Assembly: GCF_000422425.1 (NCBI RefSeq) | Contig: NZ_AULT01000012.1 | Location: 1-64,000 of the forward strand | Length of the DNA: 64,000 nucleotides | Source: Oceanospirillum beijerinckii DSM 7166 | Lineage (GTDB): Bacteria > Pseudomonadota > Gammaproteobacteria > Pseudomonadales > Halomonadaceae | Direction of reading: 5' to 3' | In this document: positions 1 through 8,177 of the stretch, piece after piece | Position numbering within the stretch: the stretch's first letter is position 1 | Layout: every line of letters begins with the position of its first letter | Made by a program: the position numbers and the translations under genes | Notes under the pieces: model-generated | The model's input: the letters and a program-made list of their open reading frames with translations, nothing else | The model's database searches: none | Told to the model about the DNA's origin: nothing

Positions 1-226
1 CATAGAGGTAATAAGCCAAGTTTTCATGATAGACACCCGTTGCTTCCATCACGATTAGAATCTCTGATGCCTCTGACTTTGTTTGCCCTTTTAACCAAGC
101 TATCAGAGCTTTGTAATCTGTCGATACATTCTTGAAAACTTTGGTTTTAAACTTGCTTTTGTCGACATCACGCAGCCAGCAGCAGTCAAGTTTAGCTTTA
201 CTAATATCAATACCTATATAATGCAT
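1..226 (-). CDS. IS110-family transposase, N-terminal part (runs off the window)
   Basis: Reading leftwards from ATG at 226, the first 75 codons are open and the frame continues past base 1. The product begins MHYIGIDISKAKLD, which is the N-terminus of IS110-family DEDD transposases: the Asp in GIDISK is the first catalytic acid of the RuvC-like fold. The second acid is the Glu in the later VMEATG stretch (about residue 61). Only this first half of the catalytic domain is visible; the C-terminal domain carrying the serine nucleophile of the family lies outside. A GAGAG stretch just upstream of the ATG could act as ribosome binding site. Whether the element is intact cannot be judged. Confidence 0.85.
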   Translation of the reverse strand, partial: MHYIGIDISKAKLDCCWLRDVDKSKFKTKVFKNVSTDYKALIAWLKGQTKSEASEILIVMEATGVYHENLAYYLY

Positions 227-233
227 CTCTCAT

Positions 234-404
234 TTACCTTGTATATGCAGCATCACTGAAAACAGGTGCTTGGATACCATTCAATGTATGAGAACAATGA
301 GAGTCTGGGCGTTTATCTACATTACAGCGTCAAACACTAAGGTCGGAACCAACATCACCGGACTCTACAGGTCATCAAGGTAGCTAACCCTGATTTCCGG
401 AGAG
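234..404 (-). ncRNA. candidate IS110 bridge RNA region (leader of the transposase)
   Basis: About 170 bases between the presumed element edge and the transposase start contain no open frame. In IS110-group elements (IS621 is the studied case) this leader encodes the bridge RNA, whose two loops base-pair with target and donor DNA. Seen here: the right length and position, and a short GAGTC (301-305) / GACTC (361-365) pair that could close a stem-loop. I did not derive a full fold or identify guide loops, so the RNA call rests on family knowledge and position. Confidence 0.3.
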
Positions 405-498
405 ATACAAGGTTGGATAAGCGGAGCGCCATCCGACGCTTGTATCCTGATACATGATGATTGTCGGAAGGCGCCTACGGCTTTTCCGACCTACTTAT
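405..498. repeat. REP-type doublet, copy 1 (degenerate)
   Basis: This copy shares GGTTGGATAAGCG, GCGCCATCCGAC and the facing TGTCGGAAGGCGCC / CTTTTCCGACCTAC blocks with the copies near 18200, 40180, 45127 and 54998. Compared with them it lacks the outer GATAAGTTTCTTGATATC part on its left, and AACAA is missing from its right arm (CCTACTTAT instead of CCTACAACAACTTAT). The left loss coincides with the presumed edge of the insertion sequence. Confidence 0.75.
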
Positions 499-576
499 AA
501 TCAAAGATAACGAAATCTATCGATGAAAAAGCCTAAAAATTTCGGCTAGTTATCAGGGAATAACAAATTTCAGACA

Positions 577-609
577 CAAAAAAACCCGCAGGGCTAACCA
601 TACGGGTTT
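577..609 (-). terminator. terminator of deaD
   Basis: AAACCCG (582-588) pairs with CGGGTTT (603-609) around a 14-base loop. Read on the minus strand the hairpin is followed by a run of T (the A run at 578-584), 58 bases past the deaD stop codon. Confidence 0.75.
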
Positions 610-666
610 CTTTAAACGCTCTAAGAACAGAGCCGTTTAGCAGATCAAAGCTGAATCTCTAAAAGA

Positions 667-2559
667 TTACTCGCCCTGATTACCACGGTTCTCTCTTCTT
701 GGACGTGACTGGCCGTCATTGTTACGAGGACGACGATCACCACCGCGCTCGCCACGTGGGCGGTCACCGCGCGGACGATCTCCACGTGGAGCACCGCGAG
801 GGCGATCACCACGGGGAGCACCGCGAGGGCGATCACCACGGGGACGGCGTGGACGCTCTTCCGGCTCTGGGCCAGTATCCACGGAGATATTCATCTCAGA
901 CTGACGTACGCGAGTCTTCTGCAGATGCTTCATTACTTCATCAGGCATACCTTCCGGCAGCTCAACAGTACTGAACTGATCATACAGACGAATATTACCG
1001 ATATAGCGGCTTTCGATACCCGCTTCATTAGCAATAGCACCGACTACGTCACCCGGCTGCAGACCTTCATTGCGGCCTACCTCAATACGGTAACGTACGA
1101 AGTTCACACCTTCTGGACGCTCGCGACGCGGACGACGCTCACCACCACGCTCACCACCACGTTCACCGCCGCGCTCACCACGACGATCATCGCGTTCACG
1201 ACGTTCACGCTGAGGGCGTACTTCTTCTGGTGGCAGAATCAGAGGACGCTTAACCTGTGCTTTCCAGGCCAGTGTCGCTGCGATATCTTCCAGAGAGATC
1301 TCATTCTCTTCTGCCAACTCTTTAACCAGGTTGCGGAAGAAGTCCATGTCAGCACCGACATTGCCTACCATCTCAACCACACCGGTCTTGAACTGCTTAA
1401 CGCGCTGGTCAGCTACCATTTCACGGGTAGGCAGATCCATACGGGTAATCTGCTGACGGGTTGCACGCTCAATTGCTCGCAACATACCACGCTCACGCGG
1501 GGTTACGAACAGAATCGCATCACCAATACGACCAGCACGACCCGTACGGCCAATGCGGTGTACGTAAGCTTCTGTGTCGTAAGGAATATCGTAGTTGATT
1601 ACGTGAGTGATACGCTCAACATCCAGGCCTCGTGCCGCAACGTCAGTCGCAATTACGATATCCAGTTTACGTTGTTTCAGCTGATTAACCGCACGCTCAC
1701 GCAGTGCCTGGTTCATATCACCGTTCAATGCAGATGCACTGTAACCACGGGCTTCCAACTTCTCAGCCAGCTCAACGGTTGCCGTTTTGGTACGAACGAA
1801 AATAATCGCCGCATCAAAATCTTCCGTTTCCATAATACGGGTTAGCGCGTCCATCTTATGAACACCGCTTACCTGCCAGTAACGCTGGTTGATGGTGTCA
1901 ACAGTAGAGGTCTTAGCTGCAATACGGATCTCTTGCGCACCGTCCAGGTGACGACGGGCCACCTTACGGATCTCTTCCGGCATCGTCGCAGAGAAGAGTG
2001 CAACCTGACGCGGCTGTGGCACTTGCTCCAGGATCCAATCGACGTCATCGATGAAACCCATCTTCAGCATTTCATCTGCTTCATCCAGAACCACCGCCTG
2101 CATAGTGCGGGTGTCCAGAGAGTTACGACGCAGGTGATCCATGACACGACCTGGCGTACCCACGATAACCTGCGGGCCACGCTTCAACTGTTTCAGCTGC
2201 AGCGTCATGCTGTGACCGCCATAAATCGGCAGTACGTGGAAGCCTTTCATATCACGGGCATAACGCTGGAACGCTTCAGCAACCTGAATCGCCAGCTCAC
2301 GTGTCGGTGTCAGAACCAGCACCTGAGGGCTGTTCTTCTTCATATCAATACGGGCCAACAACGGTAAAGCAAACGATGCAGTTTTACCGGTACCCGTTTG
2401 AGCCTGACCTAGCAGACTCTTACCTTCCAACAGCACAGGAATACTGGCCGCCTGAATTGGGGAAGGAGTTTCATAACCAATTTCTTTTACACTGGAAACC
2501 AGTGCTTCGGGAAGACCCAACTCGTCAAAGCTGGGTACAACAGTCTCTTCTGATGACAT
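667..2559 (-). CDS. deaD: DEAD-box ATP-dependent RNA helicase DeaD/CsdA
   Basis: A 630-residue cytoplasmic RNA helicase that unwinds structured RNA, classically in ribosome assembly and mRNA decay at low temperature. Motifs in order: Q-motif region (about 12-40), Walker A-type AQTGTGKT (about 53-60), PTREL, DEAD (about 160), SAT (about 190), the helicase C-terminal domain with ARGLD and HRIGRTGR. A basic linker with GERG repeats follows (about 470-487), then the DeaD-type RNA-binding fold (RYRIEVGRNEGL to about 560). The last 60 residues are Arg/Gly-rich with repeated GDRPRGAPR units. Length and domain order fit full-length DeaD rather than the shorter SrmB or RhlE. It is monocistronic with its own terminator and a long non-coding region upstream. 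The start has an AGG about 10 bases upstream. Confidence 0.95.
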   Translation of the reverse strand: MSSEETVVPSFDELGLPEALVSSVKEIGYETPSPIQAASIPVLLEGKSLLGQAQTGTGKTASFALPLLARIDMKKNSPQVLVLTPTRELAIQVAEAFQRYARDMKGFHVLPIYGGHSMTLQLKQLKRGPQVIVGTPGRVMDHLRRNSLDTRTMQAVVLDEADEMLKMGFIDDVDWILEQVPQPRQVALFSATMPEEIRKVARRHLDGAQEIRIAAKTSTVDTINQRYWQVSGVHKMDALTRIMETEDFDAAIIFVRTKTATVELAEKLEARGYSASALNGDMNQALRERAVNQLKQRKLDIVIATDVAARGLDVERITHVINYDIPYDTEAYVHRIGRTGRAGRIGDAILFVTPRERGMLRAIERATRQQITRMDLPTREMVADQRVKQFKTGVVEMVGNVGADMDFFRNLVKELAEENEISLEDIAATLAWKAQVKRPLILPPEEVRPQRERRERDDRRGERGGERGGERGGERRPRRERPEGVNFVRYRIEVGRNEGLQPGDVVGAIANEAGIESRYIGNIRLYDQFSTVELPEGMPDEVMKHLQKTRVRQSEMNISVDTGPEPEERPRRPRGDRPRGAPRGDRPRGAPRGDRPRGDRPRGERGGDRRPRNNDGQSRPRRENRGNQGE

Positions 2560-3130
2560 TCAAGGATTACCTGAGTCGTAATACAAAAAACGGAACCCCT
2601 GGCATCTCATCCAAGCATACTGTCGCGGTATCAAAAACGCTCAATATCAAAATCTCGGGTTCCACTCGGCTTAGTTAAAAGCAAGCTTGTGACTAGCTTT
2701 AACATCACATATAGGCAGGTGATGCGCTGTGCGCAATCGGGCTGATCATCGACGTGATCAGAATGGAGAAAACAGCAGTCTCACCTTAAGGGGCACGCAT
2801 TGTGCCTGTAAACACCAGCAAAATCCAATTTTGTTTCGACTTTCTGCTGAAATCCGCCTAAATTTGCCCAAATTTCGCTTTAAGCTTAGTTGAAGCCGAC
2901 ATTTCTCGTGCTCTTTTATATCGTTTTGTCACAGTTTGGCCGCCCTCTTTCTAACATCAGCCTAATAAAATAGGTTTGAAAAAGGAGCTAAAGAAAGAGA
3001 TAAGTGTGCAAGGTTAAGAGTAAGGGAGTAATGGTAGAGACAAGGGAATGATCAGTTGCAGAGAAATAAGCTATTGGATAGCGGTCAATTGATAAATCAG
3101 CTAATAGGATAAAAGGTAAAGGTTATCGCT
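2560..3130. other. 571-base divergent intergenic region with hairpins (deaD leader side)
   Basis: No gene is visible. It must hold the promoters of deaD (leftward) and of the methyltransferase-like gene (rightward). Seen directly: a perfect inverted repeat CTGATCA-6-TGATCAG (2742-2761) and a GGCAC-5-GTGCC hairpin (2792-2806). In E. coli csdA/deaD has a long structured 5' leader, so these may belong to such a leader; that link is inference. I found no convincing -35/-10 pair. AAAGG about 10 bases before 3131 can serve the rightward gene. Confidence 0.5.
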
Positions 3131-4642
3131 GTGTACACCGACGCTTTTCAACAACTGGATCAACAGCTCACCGAACTACGCCACTTCTGGCAGTTCCAAC
3201 CTTTCCACCACAGCGAAATGCCCTGGCAGGACTGCTTTCCCATGGGCAATTACAGCACCTCCAAAGCTTCCCTTTCTTTGGCGCAAGCACTGCAGGAATT
3301 AGATCAAAACCAGTTAGAAGAGTTACAGCAGGATGTGCATAACTTAGCACGCTGGCTCACCCCCTGGATTCCACAGGCCGAAGCTCTGATTTCACTCACT
3401 GAACAAGGGGTTAACTCTGTTGATAACTTAACCACAAGGCAAATAGAAACTGAGCAGGATCAGTTAGTTCAGAAACAGCAGCCTGTGTTTAACTTATCCA
3501 CAACAACAAGACAAAATTCTTTCTCCGCTCAAGATGAATTACCAGCAGAATCAGCACAACTCAAACGTTTTGCACAGGGTATCCCCGGTCGAAAATGGCA
3601 ACAGATGCGCTATTTTGTCCGTCATCTACAGCCTTGGTTAGCTCAAGAGCAGAAACAGTCACAACAAGTAACAACCTCAGATCAATCAGTTAATAATTGC
3701 AGCGACAGTGACTGTAAGTGTGAACCAGAAAACACTCGCCATATTCTGGAATGGTGTGCCGGTAAAGGTCATCTGGGACGACTGATCGCCTACCAACAAC
3801 AAGAAAATCCAGAAGAGACAGCTTCACAAGATCACTATCAAATCACCAGTCTGGAGTGGCAACAGAAGCTCTGTCGGCAAGGTGAGCAGGAAGCTCATAA
3901 GTGGCAACTACAGCAAAGCTTTGTTCATGGTGATGCTTTTGATCAACAAGCTGGCGAGTTAATTCAGACCAATACCCACGCTGTTGCGCTGCATGCCTGT
4001 GGCGATCTCCACTGCCAGCTCATTCATCATGCCAGTCAAAGACAAGCCAGAAGCCTGTTGATCGCCCCTTGCTGCTATCATCTGATCCGCGCAGACAGCT
4101 ATAAGCCGCTGTCCCAACAAGCACGACAGTCCCAGATCCAACTCAGCAAGCAGGATTTGAAAATTCCCCTGCAGGAAACCGTGACCGGCGGTCAGCGTAT
4201 CGGTAATCTGCGTGATACCGAACTGCTGTGGCGAATGGCCTTTGATCAACTGCAAAAACAGCAGCTTAACAGCAACGACTATATGCCACTGCCCACCATT
4301 CCCAAGCACCTGCTAACTGGCGAGTTTAAAGACTTTATTGACTGGGCGATCAGCAATCGGAAGTTAGATCAGTGTATAAGTGTGGATATGGATGTAGATG
4401 TGAAAGCAGGTGTGGATAAACTCAATCTGGATAGTTATCTGGAGAAGGGCCAACAGCGAGTACAGCAAATCCGTCGTATGGAACTGGTTCAACACCTGTT
4501 CCGTCGTCCACTGGAACTCTGGCTGGTACTGGATCGTATGCTGAGACTGCAAGAAGCGGGGTTTCACGTGGAACTTACTGAGTTCTGTCAGAAAAATCTC
4601 ACGCCCAGGAATTTGTTGATCAAAGCTTATCGCAGCGATTAA
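3131..4642 (+). CDS. methyltransferase-like protein (Methyltransf_32/METTL25 type)
   Basis: A 503-residue soluble protein with no signal peptide. The central region carries an AdoMet-binding style motif, LEWCAGKGHLGRL (about 200-212). Further on are VALHACGDLH (about 285) and LIAPCCYHL (about 313), the pattern of the Methyltransf_32 group of putative RNA or protein methyltransferases. The substrate is unknown to me. The N-terminal third is rich in Gln and Leu, with a poorly conserved-looking insert around residues 95-140. Translation starts at GTG 3131; the first in-frame ATG would remove 28 residues including the start of the folded region, so GTG is preferred. The gene stands alone between deaD and a thioesterase gene. 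A parS-like site and an exact DnaA box (3494-3502) lie inside it. Confidence 0.7.
   Translation: MYTDAFQQLDQQLTELRHFWQFQPFHHSEMPWQDCFPMGNYSTSKASLSLAQALQELDQNQLEELQQDVHNLARWLTPWIPQAEALISLTEQGVNSVDNLTTRQIETEQDQLVQKQQPVFNLSTTTRQNSFSAQDELPAESAQLKRFAQGIPGRKWQQMRYFVRHLQPWLAQEQKQSQQVTTSDQSVNNCSDSDCKCEPENTRHILEWCAGKGHLGRLIAYQQQENPEETASQDHYQITSLEWQQKLCRQGEQEAHKWQLQQSFVHGDAFDQQAGELIQTNTHAVALHACGDLHCQLIHHASQRQARSLLIAPCCYHLIRADSYKPLSQQARQSQIQLSKQDLKIPLQETVTGGQRIGNLRDTELLWRMAFDQLQKQQLNSNDYMPLPTIPKHLLTGEFKDFIDWAISNRKLDQCISVDMDVDVKAGVDKLNLDSYLEKGQQRVQQIRRMELVQHLFRRPLELWLVLDRMLRLQEAGFHVELTEFCQKNLTPRNLLIKAYRSD
4560..4575. other. parS-like site 1 (imperfect)
   Basis: GGTTTCACGTGGAACT has the full 14-base core GTTTCACGTGGAAC of the ParB-binding parS palindrome; only the two outermost bases differ from TGTTTCACGTGGAACA. 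It lies inside the methyltransferase-like gene, about 7 kb from oriC, where parS sites are expected. Confidence 0.6.
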
Positions 4643-4765
4643 CTGAATCTGGCTCTTTGTGCATAACATACAGACAGAACCCGACGTTCACGTTCAATAA
4701 CAGCCAAACCAGCCCAAACCCCGTATTATCGCTTTGAACAACAAAAACAACAAAGTGAGTCAAAT

Positions 4766-5221
4766 ATGCAGCCTTTTGCCGAATTTTCACCCAAAAACCC
4801 TAACTATCAGCAGGAAGTCGAGCGAGTACTGACTGCAGCTCCCTTTATCCAGTTCCTAGGCCTGCAAGCCGACAAGATCGAACCGGGTTTGTGCTACACC
4901 AAACTAAAAGTCCGGGAAGACCTGCAACAGCAGGACGGCTTTGTTCATGCCGGTGTACAAGCCACCATCTGTGACCACACCGCAGGCACTGCCGGAGCCA
5001 CCCTGATCGCCGAAGGCAAAAAGGTGCTTACTGCCGAATTTAAGATCAACCTGCTCAGACCCGGCGCAGGCAAATATCTGGTGTGTAAATCAGCGGTACT
5101 TAAACCCGGTAATACCCTGATTATCGCTGAGTCTATGCTGTTTGCTTTACCAGAAGAGGATAGTGCAGAAGAAAAGTGGAACCTGATTGCTAAAGCGACT
5201 GTGACACTGGCTGTGGTTTAA
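4766..5221 (+). CDS. PaaI-type hotdog-fold thioesterase
   Basis: A 151-residue cytoplasmic protein with the hotdog-fold pattern: a helix with FIQFLGLQADKIEPG (about 27-41), then DGFVHAGVQATICDHTAG (about 57-74), the hotdog helix carrying the catalytic His/Asp region, and strands ending in a hydrophobic tail. Such enzymes hydrolyse acyl-CoA or aryl-acyl-CoA thioesters; the actual substrate cannot be read from sequence. The length is typical for the family. It follows the methyltransferase-like gene by 123 bases on the same strand and is not obviously co-transcribed with it. GTGAG upstream of the ATG at 4766 is a modest ribosome binding site. Confidence 0.85.
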   Translation: MQPFAEFSPKNPNYQQEVERVLTAAPFIQFLGLQADKIEPGLCYTKLKVREDLQQQDGFVHAGVQATICDHTAGTAGATLIAEGKKVLTAEFKINLLRPGAGKYLVCKSAVLKPGNTLIIAESMLFALPEEDSAEEKWNLIAKATVTLAVV

Positions 5222-5316
5222 ATAGCCATAATTTAACTACCCACCCAGAGATACAGGCAGCATCCCCGATAGCACTTATACTGCTAGCATCACCCTAAGT
5301 TTTTTATGGTTTGGAG

Positions 5317-6114
5317 ATGCCTGTATCGAAACGGCTTCGTCTGCCTTACATACTGCTAATCACTTGGCTTAGCCTCTTTACTGCAAGCTCACAGGCTGCT
5401 GATAAGTCAGTGGTACTTACTCTGGTAGCTGATCCCTATTGCCCCTATAACTGTGCTTACGACGCCATACAGCCTGGTTATGTAATTGACCTGGCGCGGA
5501 TGATTTTTGAGCCTGAGGGCTATCAGGTGCAGTATCAGATACTGCCGTGGTCACGGGCAGTCAATGAGGTCAGAGAAGGGAATTTCACAGCAGCCATTGG
5601 TGTCAGCCAACAAAATGGCAGGGGACTGATTTTACCGAAGCAATCTATCGGTATCGTAAACGATATCTTTATGGTTCACCGCTCTAGTCACTGGCAGTAT
5701 CAAGGGGTTCACTCTCTGAAGCAGATCCATTTAGGTTCTGTAGCCAGTTACGACTATGGTGATGAGCTCAATCGTTATCTGAAAGATCCGGCCAATCAAC
5801 ACAGGGGTCAGTCTCTGGTGGGTGATCAGGCGGTTGAGCGTAATCTTAGGATGCTGGCCCGTAAGCGTATTGATGCCTATATCGAAGATGCCAATGTCGG
5901 TTTTTATATGGCGGCAACCCTAGGGCTTGCAGGGCAGTTTAAGTCGGCAGGCTCAAAAGGAAAGTCTATGCCCATCTATCTGGGCTTTTCACCAAAACTT
6001 GGTCTATCACCGAAGCTCGCTCAGTTGTTTGATCGTCGCTTGCAGCAGCTGAGAGAAGAGGGCAAGTTGAAGCTATTACTGCGTCGCTATCATCTGGATG
6101 ATTGGATTGAATAG
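5317..6114 (+). CDS. periplasmic solute-binding protein, family 3 (amino-acid type)
   Basis: About 265 residues with a cleavable signal peptide (basic KRLRLP, hydrophobic stretch, SSQA before the mature start) followed by a type-II periplasmic binding fold: VLTLVADPYCPYN, PGYVIDLARMIFEPEGYQVQY and WSRAVNEVREGNF are characteristic of the SBP_bac_3 family. No permease or ATPase gene is adjacent, so it may be an orphan receptor-type binding protein rather than part of a local ABC transporter. The ligand is unknown; amino acid-like is the family default. Two starts are possible: TTG at 5311 or ATG at 5317. I give the ATG, though GGAG abuts it directly, so the TTG is not excluded. Confidence 0.8.
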   Translation: MPVSKRLRLPYILLITWLSLFTASSQAADKSVVLTLVADPYCPYNCAYDAIQPGYVIDLARMIFEPEGYQVQYQILPWSRAVNEVREGNFTAAIGVSQQNGRGLILPKQSIGIVNDIFMVHRSSHWQYQGVHSLKQIHLGSVASYDYGDELNRYLKDPANQHRGQSLVGDQAVERNLRMLARKRIDAYIEDANVGFYMAATLGLAGQFKSAGSKGKSMPIYLGFSPKLGLSPKLAQLFDRRLQQLREEGKLKLLLRRYHLDDWIE

Positions 6115-6240
6115 CTCTATTTATTAAATGGAGCTAGTTGAGACTTTTTATTTGCTCAACCAAACGCCTTGCTAGCAGTAGCCATCACATTAGTGACTGA
6201 AGCTCTGCTCTGCTGTAACGACAATAATCGGAGCTCTAAA

Positions 6241-6561
6241 ATGCATAAGTTTATCGGTCGCTGGCGTATTACTTGGATGGAGGTCTGGGATCAGGACTAC
6301 ATCGATTGCGAACAACCAGGCTATTTTGAGTTTACCGCTAATAACCAAGGTGAATTTGCTTTTGGCTATGTCGAGGGGCAATTGGATGTTCGCTATTCCA
6401 GTAGACAAAAAAGATTAGATTTCACGTGGGCTGGTTGTGATGAAATGGATGAATGTAGTGGCCGAGGTTTTTTTAAATTTTCAGATGACAACACAGGTGA
6501 AGGACAGATTTATTTTCACCTAGGGGAGGAGTCTGCGGTAAAAATTGAACGACTTTCCTAA
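6241..6561 (+). CDS. small acidic hypothetical protein
   Basis: A 106-residue protein I do not recognise by name. ATG 6241 has GGAG seven bases upstream; an upstream TTG in the same frame has no such signal. The sequence is rich in aromatic and acidic residues (GRWRITWMEVW, DEMDECSGRGFFKF) with alternating patterns that suggest an all-beta fold, and has no signal peptide or membrane segment. It contains three cysteines. It stands alone between the binding-protein gene and a bidirectional terminator, and no function can be inferred from the neighbours. Confidence 0.7.
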   Translation: MHKFIGRWRITWMEVWDQDYIDCEQPGYFEFTANNQGEFAFGYVEGQLDVRYSSRQKRLDFTWAGCDEMDECSGRGFFKFSDDNTGEGQIYFHLGEESAVKIERLS

Positions 6562-6594
6562 GAGCTATCGATCAAGAATAAGCTCCGACATAGA

Positions 6595-6625
6595 GCCTTC
6601 TCTCCAGCTAAAGAGAAGGCTTTTA
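6595..6625. terminator. bidirectional terminator between convergent genes
   Basis: A perfect 9-base stem, GCCTTCTCT (6595-6603) with AGAGAAGGC (6612-6620), loop of 8, then TTTTAT on the plus strand. It lies between the small hypothetical gene (plus) and mnmE (minus), so it probably serves the plus gene and possibly both. Confidence 0.8.
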
Positions 6626-6650
6626 TCTATATTTTTATACAGTACTGGTT

Positions 6651-8030
6651 TTACTTACCAATACAGAAAGAACCAAAGATCTTACCCAGCAGATCATCGG
6701 CACTTATCTGGCCGGTAATCTCGCCCAGGGCCTGTTGCGCCATACGCAGGTCTTCCGCCAGTAGCTCACCAGCCCCCATCGTCGTTAGCTGATAGTGACC
6801 GTTATTCAGGAATTCTTCCGCTTGGTTTAGCGCATCGATATGACGGCGGCGGGCACTGAAACCGCCTTCGGTGGTGCCGGTGTAACCCATCACCTCTTTC
6901 AGGTGCTGTTTTAAGTTATCCACACCATCACCGGATTTAGCGCAAAGACGAATCACCGGAGTGTTTGTGGATAAGTCAATTCCGGCGTTTTCGCCGCTCT
7001 GATCAATCTTATTGCGGATCACGCTGATACGGGTGCCTTTGGGTAACTGATCAACAAAGTCCGGCCAGATATCGTGAGGCTCGTTAGATTCCGTGCTGGT
7101 GCTATCGACCATCAGTAGAATCTTGTCCGCCTTGTTGATCTCATCCCAGGCACGTTGAACACCGATCTGTTCCACCTGATCCGGGGTTTCGCGCAGGCCT
7201 GCGGTATCAACAATATGCAGCGGCATACCGTCAATATGGATATGCTCACGCAGTACATCACGGGTGGTACCGGCGATATCGGTCACAATGGCACTATCAC
7301 GCCCAGATAGAGCATTAAGCAGGCTGGATTTACCCGCATTAGGCCGACCGGCAATTACTACAGTCATGCCTTCCTGCATCAGAGCACCTTGGCTGGCGCT
7401 GTCACGTACCAGGCTCAGTTCGCGCTGAATCGCTTCCAGATCGCCCATCACCTTACCGTCGGCCAGGAAGTCGATCTCTTCCTCAGGGAAGTCGATAGCG
7501 GCTTCTACGTAGATTCTGAGGTGGGTTAACTTATCCACAAGGCCATGAACCTTACTGGAGAATTCGCCCTGTAGGGAACGGATGGCATTACGGGCCGCTT
7601 GCTCGGAGACACTGTCGATCAGATCGGCGATGGCCTCCGCCTGCGCCAGATCCATCTTGTCATTCAGAAAGGCACGCTCGGAAAACTCACCGGGACGGGC
7701 CAGACGCACACCGCACTCCAAAACCCGTTTCAGTAGCAGGTCAATGATGACGGGGCCACCGTGGCCCTGCAGCTCCAGTACATCTTCACCGGTAAAGGAG
7801 TTCGGACCGGGAAAGTAAAGCGCGATACCTTCATCCAGTACCGCACCACAAGCCTGGCTACCCTGATCGTAAAACGGGCCGTAGTGAGCGTAGCGGGGCT
7901 GAGGTACCAGACCTAACAATTCCTGTGCCACAGCAGCGGCCTGAGGCCCAGAGACACGAACAATCCCCACACCACCTCGACCGGGCGGGGTGGCTTGTGC
8001 GGCTATGGTATCCAGATCGGCAGTGGCCAT
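6651..8030 (-). CDS. mnmE: tRNA modification GTPase MnmE (TrmE)
   Basis: A 459-residue cytoplasmic GTPase that with MnmG installs the 5-carboxymethylaminomethyl group on wobble uridine of several tRNAs. The N-terminal folate-binding domain (about 1-120) begins [19 protein letters not shown]. The G domain is inserted in the helical domain: [10 protein letters not shown] (P-loop, about 230), DIAGTTRD (G2), DTAG (G3), NKID (G4). The protein ends in the family signature FCIGK, whose Cys is required for modification. The length is standard. In many relatives mnmG, rsmG, parA and parB follow; here a terminator and unrelated genes come instead. Two exact DnaA boxes lie in the gene (6966-6974 and 7531-7539) and another just upstream (8068-8076). 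Confidence 0.97.
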   Translation of the reverse strand: MATADLDTIAAQATPPGRGGVGIVRVSGPQAAAVAQELLGLVPQPRYAHYGPFYDQGSQACGAVLDEGIALYFPGPNSFTGEDVLELQGHGGPVIIDLLLKRVLECGVRLARPGEFSERAFLNDKMDLAQAEAIADLIDSVSEQAARNAIRSLQGEFSSKVHGLVDKLTHLRIYVEAAIDFPEEEIDFLADGKVMGDLEAIQRELSLVRDSASQGALMQEGMTVVIAGRPNAGKSSLLNALSGRDSAIVTDIAGTTRDVLREHIHIDGMPLHIVDTAGLRETPDQVEQIGVQRAWDEINKADKILLMVDSTSTESNEPHDIWPDFVDQLPKGTRISVIRNKIDQSGENAGIDLSTNTPVIRLCAKSGDGVDNLKQHLKEVMGYTGTTEGGFSARRRHIDALNQAEEFLNNGHYQLTTMGAGELLAEDLRMAQQALGEITGQISADDLLGKIFGSFCIGK

Positions 8031-8134
8031 GGCATCGTCCTCTCACAAATATCTAAAACAAACAGGGTGTGGATAAGTTATCAGGCAAGTGGCTGAGTCT
8101 GCTCACTTGCAAAACGCTTGTCTTCTATAAAAAC

Positions 8135-8158
8135 GCAAAAAGCCCCCGAAGGGGCTTT
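8135..8158 (-). terminator. terminator of the rpmH-rnpA-yidC transcript
   Basis: AAAGCCCC (8139-8146) pairs with GGGGCTTT (8151-8158) around CGAA (UUCG on the minus strand, a very stable tetraloop), followed on the minus strand by TTTTTGC. It lies just past the yidC stop and before mnmE. Confidence 0.85.
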
Positions 8159-8177
8159 CTGTTAACAGTCAGTGAAG

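Larger units (their letters stand above)
1..405 (-). mobile_element. IS110-family insertion sequence, 5' part only
   Basis: This is the left part of an insertion sequence: the start of an IS110-type transposase gene read leftwards off the window, plus about 180 bases of non-coding leader before the next recognisable feature, a REP-type repeat starting near 405. IS110 elements lack classical terminal inverted repeats, so the outer edge cannot be fixed from the sequence. I place it near 400-405 because homology to the other REP copies begins there. The right end lies outside the window. Confidence 0.6.

Noticed and set aside
925-1845. A 306-codon open frame antisense to deaD
   Set aside because: It mirrors the codon structure of deaD; its Thr-rich translation matches no protein style and it lacks a start signal. 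The same holds for the long antisense frames opposite prlC (43961-45094), glyS (20259-21104) and yidC (8703-9503).
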